A program made the translations under genes and the position numbers. A stretch of DNA of 17,740 bases from Planctomycetaceae bacterium (lineage in GTDB: Bacteria; Planctomycetota; Planctomycetia; Planctomycetales; Planctomycetaceae), in contig JAESQE010000553.1 in NCBI GenBank assembly GCA_016765335.1, positions 1 to 17,740 on the forward strand, read 5' to 3'. Shown here in pieces: positions 1 to 8,298 of this stretch. Position 1 is the stretch's first letter; every line of letters starts with the position of its first letter. Under the pieces are notes generated by a model. That model worked only from the letters and a program-made list of their open reading frames with translations. It was not told the DNA's origin and did no database searches.

Positions 1-49
1 GAACTGATCGTGCCGTAATCGATGCAGATGCTTTCGCGAGTTGAGTTCC

Positions 50-173
50 GTAGAGTGCGTCCTGATTGTTATTATCATATCATGAGCAATTTCGTCGATC
101 TCGGGAAGCCATGCGGAAGGGTACGGTGACGAGTTCAAGAACTTTGATTAAAAGGTGTCTCGACGCACCCTAC
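50..173. repeat. MITE-like segment bounded by 12 bp inverted repeats
   Basis: The left arm GTAGAGTGCGTC (50-61) and the right arm GACGCACCCTAC (162-173) are inverted copies matching at 11 of 12 positions and enclose about 100 bp with no credible reading frame. On the minus strand the element begins GTAGGGTGCGTCGAGACACC. Short intergenic repeats of this look occur in planctomycete and other bacterial genomes, but that is recollection and not something shown here. No target-site duplication is evident. It lies just downstream of the symporter gene. The arms are a direct observation; mobility is inference. Confidence 0.45.
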
Positions 174-198
174 ATAACTTGTTAACCAAAGCCTCTGC

Positions 199-2127
199 TC
201 AAATCACAGAGATATCTGCGAAGGTGATGTAAATTCCGACCACGATGAGAACTAGTACAATTCCAACCGGAATCGCTGGCTTCCAAGGTGTCAGGTCGAT
301 GTCGTTGGTTACTACTTGTACCCACGGAGTTTTTCTTGGTGCAATGTTTCCAATGATCATCATCAATAAAATCAACGAGATGAAGACGAGTCCCAGGAAG
401 TGGAATCCATTTAATCTTTCGACCCAAATCGCCAAACTTGGCACGAAATACCCAAGGGCAATGGCAGTGAAACCGACAATTAATGCAACGTTTGCAGCCA
501 CAGCTGGTACTTTTTTAGAAGCCATCCCAACAATCACGACTGAAAAGATGGGGATGAAGTACAAACCGTTCATCTTCTGTAAGTATCCAAAAATACTGTC
601 CTGCCCTGCCAATAGCGGAGCCGTCGTCATCGCAAACACAGCAATTGCCAATCCAAACACTTTGCCTGAATTAATCACACGTTTTTCACTCGCGGTTGGA
701 TGAAGGATGTGCTGATAAACTCCGAGACTGAATAATGTCGCGGTGCTGTTCAGGCCGGAATTAAACGAACTCAAAATAGCTCCGATAATTGCAGCGGCAA
801 AGAATCCTGTCAGGTAAGGTGGAAGAACATTTCTGACCAATGTGCCGTAGGCTTTGTCTTTGCGACGCAGCGGAACGAGTTTTCTCAGTTCATCATCAGA
901 AAACCCCTCGTGATACATAAGCTGCCCCACTTTGTCGTACGTAATAACGACACCCGGTGCAATCACTTTTCGAATAGTGAATTTACCGGAGTTGTAATCA
1001 ACGGATTTGGTTTCCCATTTGAGGGCTTCTTCGAGTTGTGCAGAATTGTCTAATGAGGTATCCACGTTAATCAGATCTGCAAATTGCTGACCATGGATAA
1101 TTGTCTGGTTAATTTCGTCATCAGTTATGTGGACGCCCACGGCTGCAATGGGATCTGTCGTGACATCATAAAATGAGACTCGCTGACCATCGATTGTCGC
1201 AAAGCCGTAGAGATGAAATGCAGCGATCCCTGGAATTACCAGAATCAATGGAGCTAGGATTTTGAAAAACCCTGCCATCAAAACCCCCTTCTGGCCTTCC
1301 TTCAATGAGGAAGCCCCGAAAGTTCGTTGAATGATTTGCTGATTTGTGCACCAGTAAAACAAATTCAATAACAAAACACCGGTAAACAGTGTTGAAAAGG
1401 GAACAGACTGATCAGCTGAAGCCAGTGAATTAAACTTTTCCGGATGTGCACTTTGCATGACAGCAAACGCATCCAATGGAGCATCAGGACTGATCGCACA
1501 CAATGCAAACCAGGTGATGAGTAAGCCTCCCACAAGCAGGCCGAATCCGTTGATCGTATCTGAAACAGCAACGGTTCTTAGACCACCGAAAATTGCATAA
1601 ATGGAGCCTATGATCCCAATGACCCAGACCGTAACCCATAACGCAGTCGTTTCGTTGACCCCCAACAGCAGGTGAACATCAAGCATCGAGTTAAGCCCCG
1701 TTGCTCCGGTGTAAAGCACAATTGGTAGTAAAATACCAGCATAAGCAACAATAAAGATGATCGAAGTAATCGCTCGGGTGTTGTGGTCGAATCGTAATTC
1801 TAAGAACTGCGGAATTGTTGCGATGCCGCTGCGAAGATACTTGGGAAGAAAAATGAGCGCCATCACGACCAACGACATTGCTGCAATCACTTCCCATGCA
1901 ATCACGCTTAAACCATCTTCAAAAGCTGCTCCGTTAAGGCCCACTAATTGTTCGGTCGAGAGATTGGTCAGCAGCAAAGAGCCTGCGATGTATCCGCCGG
2001 TAAGCGTGCGTCCTCCAAGAAAATATCCTGTTGTGGTATCGTGACGATCTTTGCGAGTCAGGAACCAGGTAAGCAGACCGACCAAACCTGTGAAAAATAC
2101 AAACGAGCCGAGCGTCAAAAACTGCAT
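199..2127 (-). CDS. SSS-family sodium:solute symporter
   Basis: This 642-aa polytopic inner-membrane protein belongs to the solute:sodium symporter family (SLC5/vSGLT fold), which couples uptake of a small solute to the sodium gradient. The family is recognised from the N-terminal [18 protein letters not shown] region (about 35-53), the [15 protein letters not shown] stretch (about 99-113) and the segment around 449-473 ([20 protein letters not shown]). That last segment matches the TM8 sodium-site helix of vSGLT-like proteins, including the SSF.S pattern. Residues about 310-430 are largely hydrophilic and form a large insert between membrane helices, which makes the protein longer than a typical family member. 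ATG at 2127 is preceded by AGGA about 10 nt upstream. The substrate cannot be told; sugars, amino acids and organic acids are all possible. It stands alone on the minus strand, separated from the peroxiredoxin gene by a terminator. Confidence 0.9.
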   Translation of the reverse strand: MQFLTLGSFVFFTGLVGLLTWFLTRKDRHDTTTGYFLGGRTLTGGYIAGSLLLTNLSTEQLVGLNGAAFEDGLSVIAWEVIAAMSLVVMALIFLPKYLRSGIATIPQFLELRFDHNTRAITSIIFIVAYAGILLPIVLYTGATGLNSMLDVHLLLGVNETTALWVTVWVIGIIGSIYAIFGGLRTVAVSDTINGFGLLVGGLLITWFALCAISPDAPLDAFAVMQSAHPEKFNSLASADQSVPFSTLFTGVLLLNLFYWCTNQQIIQRTFGASSLKEGQKGVLMAGFFKILAPLILVIPGIAAFHLYGFATIDGQRVSFYDVTTDPIAAVGVHITDDEINQTIIHGQQFADLINVDTSLDNSAQLEEALKWETKSVDYNSGKFTIRKVIAPGVVITYDKVGQLMYHEGFSDDELRKLVPLRRKDKAYGTLVRNVLPPYLTGFFAAAIIGAILSSFNSGLNSTATLFSLGVYQHILHPTASEKRVINSGKVFGLAIAVFAMTTAPLLAGQDSIFGYLQKMNGLYFIPIFSVVIVGMASKKVPAVAANVALIVGFTAIALGYFVPSLAIWVERLNGFHFLGLVFISLILLMMIIGNIAPRKTPWVQVVTNDIDLTPWKPAIPVGIVLVLIVVGIYITFADISVI

Positions 2128-2220
2128 GACTTACGATTCCTAAATCAATAGATGTTAACTGCTGCCACGTTCTCAAAGCGTACAACTGGTACAAGAAAGC
2201 TCAAGAGGTGCATGAAAAAC

Positions 2221-2263
2221 AAATCCCTGACGATGAGCTGAAAGCCACTGTCGTCAGGGATTT
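2221..2263 (-). terminator. Rho-independent terminator after the peroxiredoxin gene
   Basis: AAATCCCTGACGA (2221-2233) pairs perfectly with TCGTCAGGGATTT (2251-2263), giving a 13 bp stem with a 17 nt loop. Read on the minus strand, the descending arm runs into ATTTGTTTTTC, a good T-tract. It begins 13 bp past the stop codon of the peroxiredoxin gene (2276) and separates it from the downstream symporter. Confidence 0.75.
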
Positions 2264-2275
2264 ATGCCATTGGAA

Positions 2276-2866
2276 TTACTTACTGAGTTTTTTGACAACT
2301 TCCATAACCGCTTTGCTGTCTTGAGCTGCGTTGACGGATGTGTTTTTGTGAGCCAACTTGCCATCCAAGCCAATGACGAATGTCCAACGGGCGGTTGTCA
2401 AATTGCGAGTCAGAGTGAATTCTTCATTATCAATCGTCCGCACGATGCTGCCTCCCTTTCGAACGGGAACACCAAAGGTTTTTGCAACAGTCCCTTCGGT
2501 GTCAGCCAGCAATGCAAAATTCAGACCGTGGGCTTTGATGAATAATTGATGGTTGCCAACGGTATCGCCACTGACTCCCACAACTTCTACATTAGCACCA
2601 CTAAGTTTGGGCATGTCGTCTCTGAATGCACATGCTTGCTTCGTACATCCCCCGGTCATATCGGCTGGGTAAAAGTAGACAACAACGATTTTCTTCCCCA
2701 CATGATCCTTGGAATTCCATTTTTTTCCTTTATCGTCTAACGCTGAAAACTCAGGCACAACTTTACCGACAGCTAGGCCTTGTTCGGCTGCCGATGAACT
2801 GCCTTGACCAAGCACTGACAAAAATGAAGTCGCAATTACAGTAAGAAGTAAGTTTCTAATTCTCAT
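2276..2866 (-). CDS. Exported Bcp/PrxQ-type peroxiredoxin
   Basis: This thiol peroxidase of the AhpC-TSA/PrxQ class reduces hydrogen peroxide and organic hydroperoxides. The signature around residues 64-79 (YFYPADMTGGCTKQAC) places the peroxidatic cysteine at C74 and a resolving cysteine at C79, the spacing of PrxQ. The usual TPGC is TGGC here. A downstream RWTFVI matches the conserved Arg-containing strand of the family. The start at 2866 is preferred over an upstream in-frame ATG at 2932. It gives a clean signal peptide (residues 1-27, Arg-rich start, hydrophobic core, SSSAA before EQG) with AGGAAC upstream, and a 196-aa protein. The signal peptide implies work in the periplasm-like space; cytosolic Bcp proteins lack one. 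It is a single-gene unit followed by a terminator. The reducing partner is not visible. Confidence 0.88.
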   Translation of the reverse strand: MRIRNLLLTVIATSFLSVLGQGSSSAAEQGLAVGKVVPEFSALDDKGKKWNSKDHVGKKIVVVYFYPADMTGGCTKQACAFRDDMPKLSGANVEVVGVSGDTVGNHQLFIKAHGLNFALLADTEGTVAKTFGVPVRKGGSIVRTIDNEEFTLTRNLTTARWTFVIGLDGKLAHKNTSVNAAQDSKAVMEVVKKLSK

Positions 2867-2939
2867 TTCATTTGTTCCTAAGCTGAAATTTATTATTCTA
2901 TTAAGGGATCCTCGATGAATTCTAAAAACCATTACGAGC

Positions 2940-3011
2940 GGAGGGTAGACATTCTTGTCTGCCTTGAATTAAGGCATGCCCCAACAAAACAGACAGGAAT
3001 GTCTGTGCTCC
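2940..3011. repeat. Nested imperfect inverted repeat
   Basis: The arm at 2940-2962 (GGAGGGTAGACATTCTTGTC...) is an inverted copy of 2989-3011 (ACAGACAGGAATGTCTGTGC...), matching at about 19 of 23 positions. Each arm is itself a small palindrome (AGACA..TGTCT and CAGACA..TGTCTG). Between them GCCTT-GAATT-AAGGC (2961-2975) forms another hairpin. It lies between the divergent peroxiredoxin (-) and 738-aa protein (+) genes, so it is not a simple terminator. It looks like a dispersed, REP-like intergenic repeat. Confidence 0.5.
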
Positions 3012-3161
3012 CTTTGAATTCATAGACGGTTCCCTGAAAGCTCTTCCTGAATCAATCCAGAAGAAACTCTACCATTTTTATAGTATTCGTTGTAACGTAC
3101 AGACGATGAATATTCCATCGCCCAGCATCTTTCAAAGCAGATTATTAACTAGAGCACCCAA

Positions 3162-5378
3162 ATGACATTTCGCTCAATACTGTTCATTCTGATTGCCTGT
3201 ATCGTCTTAACAGCGACTATTGCAGGGATGAGTATCGCAAGTCTGGGATTACAACAAATCCTGGAGCCGATCTATGTTGTCGTTTTGCTGTTGATCCTGC
3301 AAATTGTTGGACTGGTTTTGCTGTTAAAAAATCAAACACAATTTCAGGGGATATCATCAAATGATGCAGCCCGTCAAATTGCTCAGCAACAAAAAGAATT
3401 AGATCAATCTCGGGAACAACTTCAACAGGAACTTCGAGCAGAATCGAATCGACTCGAACAACAATCCCGCAAGCTGACAGATCGCTTTTGCGAAATTCAC
3501 GAATGGCTAGATAGTCCGGAACTGCTGGACTTGCAACTGAATAGTAACTCGGAAGATGCGTCTGCAAATTATCCTGCTCAATCGCAACAGCAAGATATCG
3601 CTATAAAAGATATTGCTGAAAAAGATATTCAGGTTACAAAAATCCTTGAAGTCAGTGCAGAGGAAATTTACGAAAAGATTCGCAAAAACTCTTATGCTCC
3701 TCATGGCCCTTTTGAAGCCAGGCTTCTTCGTGATGACTTGTTAGATATCGCCAAGCAGGTTGCGAATGTGTATCAGCCGGACCTTGAAAATCCACTGGCT
3801 CAAACCAGTCCCGAACAATTGGCTCGTGCAATTAACCGCATCGGACTGCATCTGCTGGCGGTGATGGATCAACTCCCGCTCGATTTGAAGTCGTACAACA
3901 TTCAGCAGACATACGATACCGTGCGGGCTGCCATTAAAGCTTATGGAGCCTACAAGAAAGCTTCGCCGTATTTGAACTGGGCAACCAAAGGGGCTTACTT
4001 TGGTCGTGTCTTGGCAAGTACCAATCCATTCACCATCGGATTAATGTGGGGAGCAACTGAGCTGGGAAAAATTGGGGCAAAAAAGATTGCAGTCAATTAT
4101 TTTGACAGGCAAGCAATTGGGTTAATGCAAGATGTTGTCCGCGTGGTTGGTTACGAAGTGGCTTCGGTCTACAGTGATGGCTTTCGTTATCGTGATCCCA
4201 ACTGGTGTTATGGCGTCGAATTGACTCACATGATGGCTGCGTTTCCCGATTCGCAAGATAAACTGAAACACATTCTCCAGGAAGTGAGCCGTATCCAATT
4301 ACGGAACGAATACGATCGCCTCACTCTTTATCGCTGCGTTGTTGCAGGGAAAACAATTAATCGATCATTAACACATCCTGAATTTCTTGAGGAGTCGCAG
4401 CGAAGGAACATTGTTGGTTTGCTAGAAAAAGCTCATCGTGAAGTGCTTCATGGAGTCACATCACAACCAGCCGAGAGTTGGAGAAAGGCAGTACAACAGC
4501 ACTTGGGATTACAGCTTTCTCTGAATTCAACGATTGCAAAAGATGATCAGCAGGCAGATAGAATACCGCATCAGATCCTGACATGTCTGGCAGCGTTTTT
4601 ATCTCAACTGCAACAATACCCAGATGTTGAAATCGCAGACCGACTCACGCAAATCACGCGGAGTTCATTATGGACCGTAATGAATCTGGCTGTGACCAAT
4701 GAAGACATCACTCAGGTTGCATCAAATATTTCGATATTGGAATTCAAACCGCCTGATATTGCCCCGGACTCTGAATATATCGATGCGATGATTGATCTGC
4801 TGTGTGATCTGTATGCAAGACAATCGCCGTACAGTCCGGAAATTGAAATGGTGATTATTCAATTTGGATTATATTACAGGCGTCATCAAAACGAGATCTA
4901 TGATCGGATTTTGTTAGCGTTTCGATCACGGGCTACTCATCAATATACAAATGCAGATCCAGTGATTAAGCAGGCAACTTCTGCACAATGCAAAGCGATC
5001 TTATATCATCAATCAAATGCATACCTTACTTCAGGTTCGTTTCAATCACTCTTCGACCTGGTCACAGTAAACAATGGAGCTTACGAGTTGTCAGGAGAAT
5101 ACTTTGTGCTTTTGACTGATCACCATTTGATTTTATTCGAAACGGGAAATCTCGAAGCCGATCCTCAACTCATCTGGGTGGCTGATGAATCGACCGTTTT
5201 GCAGAATACATCAGGGGTATTAACAGCTTCAGCGATGATTACAGCCGGGAAGGATTTGCGATCCGAACAGACTCCACCGATCTCCAAAATCACCATTCAG
5301 GCCCCCATGACGGCTCGTTACCAGCAATTTTTTGCTCCTGTGATTGATATTCTGAATGGAGCAGACGAAAACGCTTGA
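3162..5378 (+). CDS. Unknown 738-aa membrane-anchored coiled-coil protein
   Basis: I do not recognise a named family. Two hydrophobic helices (about 6-28 and 34-56) form an N-terminal hairpin anchor. A Gln/Glu-rich coiled coil follows (about 65-112), then a low-complexity linker with a DIAIKDIAEKDI micro-repeat (about 146-156). The rest is mostly alpha-helical soluble sequence with a more hydrophobic Gly-rich patch (about 276-303, ending NPFTIGLMWGATELG). Near the C-terminus (about 650-680) GEYFVLLTDHHLILFETG is beta-rich and resembles the strands of PH-like domains, which is only a suggestion. No enzymatic motif was seen. The start at 3162 has no strong Shine-Dalgarno sequence (GAGCACCCAA upstream), but the membrane hairpin begins right after it. 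The kinase-like gene lies 100 bp downstream on the same strand, so the two may be cotranscribed. Confidence 0.8.
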   Translation: MTFRSILFILIACIVLTATIAGMSIASLGLQQILEPIYVVVLLLILQIVGLVLLLKNQTQFQGISSNDAARQIAQQQKELDQSREQLQQELRAESNRLEQQSRKLTDRFCEIHEWLDSPELLDLQLNSNSEDASANYPAQSQQQDIAIKDIAEKDIQVTKILEVSAEEIYEKIRKNSYAPHGPFEARLLRDDLLDIAKQVANVYQPDLENPLAQTSPEQLARAINRIGLHLLAVMDQLPLDLKSYNIQQTYDTVRAAIKAYGAYKKASPYLNWATKGAYFGRVLASTNPFTIGLMWGATELGKIGAKKIAVNYFDRQAIGLMQDVVRVVGYEVASVYSDGFRYRDPNWCYGVELTHMMAAFPDSQDKLKHILQEVSRIQLRNEYDRLTLYRCVVAGKTINRSLTHPEFLEESQRRNIVGLLEKAHREVLHGVTSQPAESWRKAVQQHLGLQLSLNSTIAKDDQQADRIPHQILTCLAAFLSQLQQYPDVEIADRLTQITRSSLWTVMNLAVTNEDITQVASNISILEFKPPDIAPDSEYIDAMIDLLCDLYARQSPYSPEIEMVIIQFGLYYRRHQNEIYDRILLAFRSRATHQYTNADPVIKQATSAQCKAILYHQSNAYLTSGSFQSLFDLVTVNNGAYELSGEYFVLLTDHHLILFETGNLEADPQLIWVADESTVLQNTSGVLTASAMITAGKDLRSEQTPPISKITIQAPMTARYQQFFAPVIDILNGADENA

Positions 5379-5478
5379 TAATAGCCGAAAATACTCGTCT
5401 TTACACTCCCTGCATATTTCGTCGATAATAGCGATATCTACATATGAAATAGCTGTTCCCAGGGAAGGAAATTGATTA

Positions 5479-6354
5479 ATGGAGCGATCAACTCGCGAAA
5501 GACCTGCTTTGTTCCGCGCATTGGGTAAAAACTCACCGCCAGAACAAATCGTGGTTGGTGAAGTAACTTATCAGCTTGCAGAGGTCTTCAAGCACGATTC
5601 CTGGGCAGCAACCGCGTTGTATCACTGCATCCAAAAAAGTGGCGACCCCAAAGATGGCGATCAACACGGTGTCGTTTGCAAGTTCAATCGCGTTCAGTCA
5701 ATTTTAGGGCTTCCCACGGGCTGGTTAGGGAGATTATTAGCAAACCGTGAAGCTTTTGCGATGCAACGCATGGTAAATACCGTAGGTATCCCCAACGATT
5801 TAGGAGCAGTTTGGTCCGAAGGGAAACATTTTCCAAACGCTGTCGCACACCCCTTTGTTCCTGGGCACCCGCTAGGCTCAAAGGAAGAAGTCAATGACAA
5901 ATTCTTTCCGGACTTGCTTTCCTATCTGCTTGAAGTGCACGAACAGAAAATGGCTTATGTCGATTTGCATAAGCGGGAAAACATTCTTGTTGGAGAAGAT
6001 GGCAAGCCGTATTTGATCGATTTTCAAATCTGTTATCGCTCAGCCGCGATGAGATCATTTACGTTGCCAACCACGAAATTGATTCTCAAGCTACTTCAGT
6101 ATTCTGATATGTATCACTTCACCAAGCACGTCAAACGGTTGCGTCCCGATCAGATCGAACAGCTCGGTCTGACAAAATATACCAAACGTCCCTGGTTCAT
6201 CCGAGCACATCGAACGATCGCAGTCCCTTTGCGCCAGACTCGGCGTAAGTTTTTGACATTAATCGGTGTGCGAGGAAAGTCCGGCAGATCAGCTACGGAA
6301 ACATTTGCAGAACACGCATTCCGATGTGACGAAGAAAAAAACAAAGCCGCTTGA
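5479..6354 (+). CDS. Small protein-kinase-fold protein (LPS/RIO-kinase-like)
   Basis: This 291-aa cytoplasmic protein has the minimal features of the kinase-like fold. They are a candidate ATP-anchoring lysine in VCKF (K68), a helix-C-type glutamate (E91), a hinge-like AHPFVPGHPL segment (123-132), a catalytic loop YVDLHKRENILV (D162, N168) and a metal-binding YLIDFQ (D181, in place of DFG). This resembles lipopolysaccharide/Kdo kinases (WaaP/KdkA) and RIO-type kinases more than eukaryotic Ser/Thr kinases. The catalytic Asp to Asn distance is six residues instead of the usual five. The C-terminal 70 residues are basic. AGGGAAGGAA lies 8-17 nt before the ATG. It follows the 738-aa gene at 100 bp, which suggests a joint role, and converges on the ABC-F gene at a 24 bp gap. 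The substrate (lipid, sugar or protein) is unknown. Confidence 0.7.
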   Translation: MERSTRERPALFRALGKNSPPEQIVVGEVTYQLAEVFKHDSWAATALYHCIQKSGDPKDGDQHGVVCKFNRVQSILGLPTGWLGRLLANREAFAMQRMVNTVGIPNDLGAVWSEGKHFPNAVAHPFVPGHPLGSKEEVNDKFFPDLLSYLLEVHEQKMAYVDLHKRENILVGEDGKPYLIDFQICYRSAAMRSFTLPTTKLILKLLQYSDMYHFTKHVKRLRPDQIEQLGLTKYTKRPWFIRAHRTIAVPLRQTRRKFLTLIGVRGKSGRSATETFAEHAFRCDEEKNKAA

Positions 6355-6378
6355 AAGGTACTCGAAGCCTGTTGTCAT

Positions 6379-8198
6379 TTATGAGAGAGCTTCGAGTTCG
6401 TCCCAGGTTTTGTACAACACTTCAAGTTCGGCTTCAATATCTTTAAGACGGCTCGTTACATTCACGATCTCTAGATTGTCTCTTTGATAAAATCCGGAGT
6501 CAGCCATTTGATCGTGAATGCCTGACTGCTCGGCTTCCAGCTTCTCAAGTTTTTTGGGTAATGCTTCCAGTTCCAGTTTTTGTCCGTAGGTGAGTTTCGG
6601 CTTTTTTTTCTGGTTCGAACTCGCTGTTGAGTTCATTGACTGGTGTTGTTGATTCTGCTTGCCCTTTGACTTTTGTCCTTTGTCGGAAACAAGACTTTGA
6701 GATTGCCGGGCGTAATCATCGTAGCCACCATCGTATTCATGGACTTCTCCCTGGCCATAGAGGGCATAAATACATGTTGTCACGTTATTCAAGAATGCCC
6801 GGTCGTGACTCACCATCAGGATTGTTCCGGTGTAGTCAGTCAGCAGTTCTTCGAGCAATTCCATTGTCTCTGCGTCTAAATCGTTTGTTGGTTCATCCAA
6901 CACAAGTAAGTTAGACTGCTTCTTGAATAATCTGGCAAGCAGCATCCTGTTGCGTTCTCCACCAGAGAGGAACCGAGCAGGTCTGCGGGCACGTTCGGGC
7001 GTAAACAGAAAGTCCTGCAAGTAGCCATAAATGTGCTTTTCCTGCCCATTAATCAGCAGAGTCTCTTGCCCTTCTCCTACGTTTTCAATAACGGTCTGAT
7101 CTTCGTTAATTTGCTCACGTAATTGGTCAAAATATAGTATATCCAGCTTGGTTCCGTTGCGAATCGTACCTGAGGTTGGCTCTAGTTCTCCGAGTAATAA
7201 CTTCAACAACGTTGTCTTGCCAGCACCGTTTGGGCCTAAAATTCCAATTTTGTCGCCACGAGTAATCAACGTTTCAAAATTTTTGATGATAGGTGTTGAA
7301 CCATACGAAAAGTTGACATCCTTGACTTCTATGACCATGCGACCAGATTTCTCGGATTCGCTAGCCTGCATGCGGACATTTCCGACTTTATTTCGCCGTC
7401 TCTGTCTTTCTTCTCGCAGCTTTTCTAATGCACGGACTCGTCCTTCGTTTCGTGTTCGCCTTGCTTTGATCCCCTGACGAATCCATTTTTCTTCTTCCGC
7501 CAGTTTTTTATCAAACAACTTTTCCTGTTGCACTTCAGCATCGAGCATCGATTGCTTGCGTCTTAGGAATGTGTCGTAATCACAGGTCCAATCAAATAAT
7601 CGGCCTCGTTCGACTTCGATAATCCGCGTGGCTAATGCTTGCAGGAATACACGATCATGCGTCACAAACACCAGCGTTCCTTCATACCCTTTGAGGAACT
7701 TTTCGAGCCACTGAATCGCCTCGATATCTAGATGGTTAGTTGGTTCATCTAAAAGCAGGATTTCGGGTTGATTCACAATCGCTTGTGCCAAAAGAACACG
7801 CCGTTTCATTCCTGACGAAAGAGTCGAGAACTCAATCTCTGGCTGCAAATTCATTTTTGTGAGTATGTTATGACCAAGTGCTGCGTCTCCCATTCTTCAG
7901 GCTCTTCACCTATCCCGTCTCCTTTGTTACCCATCGCAACAATCTCAAAGACGGTCCCTGTAGTATCTGAAGGAACTTCTTGAAGCAATCGGGCAACACG
8001 CACGCCCTCATCTTTTCGAACGACCCCGTCGTCTGGCTCCAACTCGCCAGCTAGAAGCTTCATTAGCGTCGATTTGCCTGCGCCATTTCTGCCCAGTAAA
8101 CCGATCCGTTCCCTGGTGTTAATATCAAAGCTTAGATTTTCCAGAAGTTGAGGTTTGCTAAAAGTGAAAGAAACTTCCGTAAGAGACATTAACGACAT
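6379..8198 (-). CDS. ABC-F ATPase (Uup-like), frame broken by one missing base
   Basis: This is a soluble tandem-ATPase ABC-F protein without membrane helices; relatives act on ribosomes or, for Uup, in DNA transactions and ribosome biogenesis. The first domain has Walker [10 protein letters not shown] (about 36-44), signature LSSGMKRR and Walker [13 protein letters not shown] charged inter-domain linker follows, then a second domain with [35 protein letters not shown] and the switch SHDRAF. The C-terminus has a Lys-rich stretch and a coiled coil, as in Uup. The sequence as given is in two frames: the N-terminal part reads to a stop at 7851, and the rest is open only in another frame from about 7893. 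Adding one base near 7871 restores HLV-D-NILTKM and a 606-aa protein of normal family length. ATG at 8198 is chosen (AGGA about 10 nt upstream); 8204 (TTG) and 8189 are alternatives. Confidence 0.85.
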
Positions 8199-8255
8199 CG
8201 ACAATCATTCCTCGTGGCGGTCAGGCCCTGTTAAGTAAAGCTAAATAAAAACAGC

Positions 8256-8273
8256 CTAGTCATTATAGACTAG
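8256..8273 (-). terminator. Probable terminator after the PQQ-like gene
   Basis: CTAGTC (8256-8261) and GACTAG (8268-8273) form a 6 bp stem. On the minus strand the hairpin is followed by GGCTGTTTTTATTT, a T-rich tract, and lies 26 bp past the stop of the propeller gene. The six-base loop reads TATAAT on the minus strand, which could instead be a -10 element for the ABC-F gene 60 bp downstream, but no good -35 is spaced from it. Confidence 0.45.
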
Positions 8274-8298
8274 ACCGTATGAAATCTGGTATCAATTA

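Noticed and set aside
245..703. 152-aa open frame on the plus strand opposite the symporter
   Set aside because: It lies wholly antisense to a clearly conserved membrane protein, its residues are unlike any family I know, and it has no good ribosome binding site.
6360..6397. Hairpin ACTCGAAGC / GCTTCGAGT between the convergent kinase-like and ABC-F genes, as a shared terminator
   Set aside because: The 9 bp stem is real, but the loop is 20 nt, it overlaps the 3' end of the ABC-F gene, and no T-tract follows on either strand.
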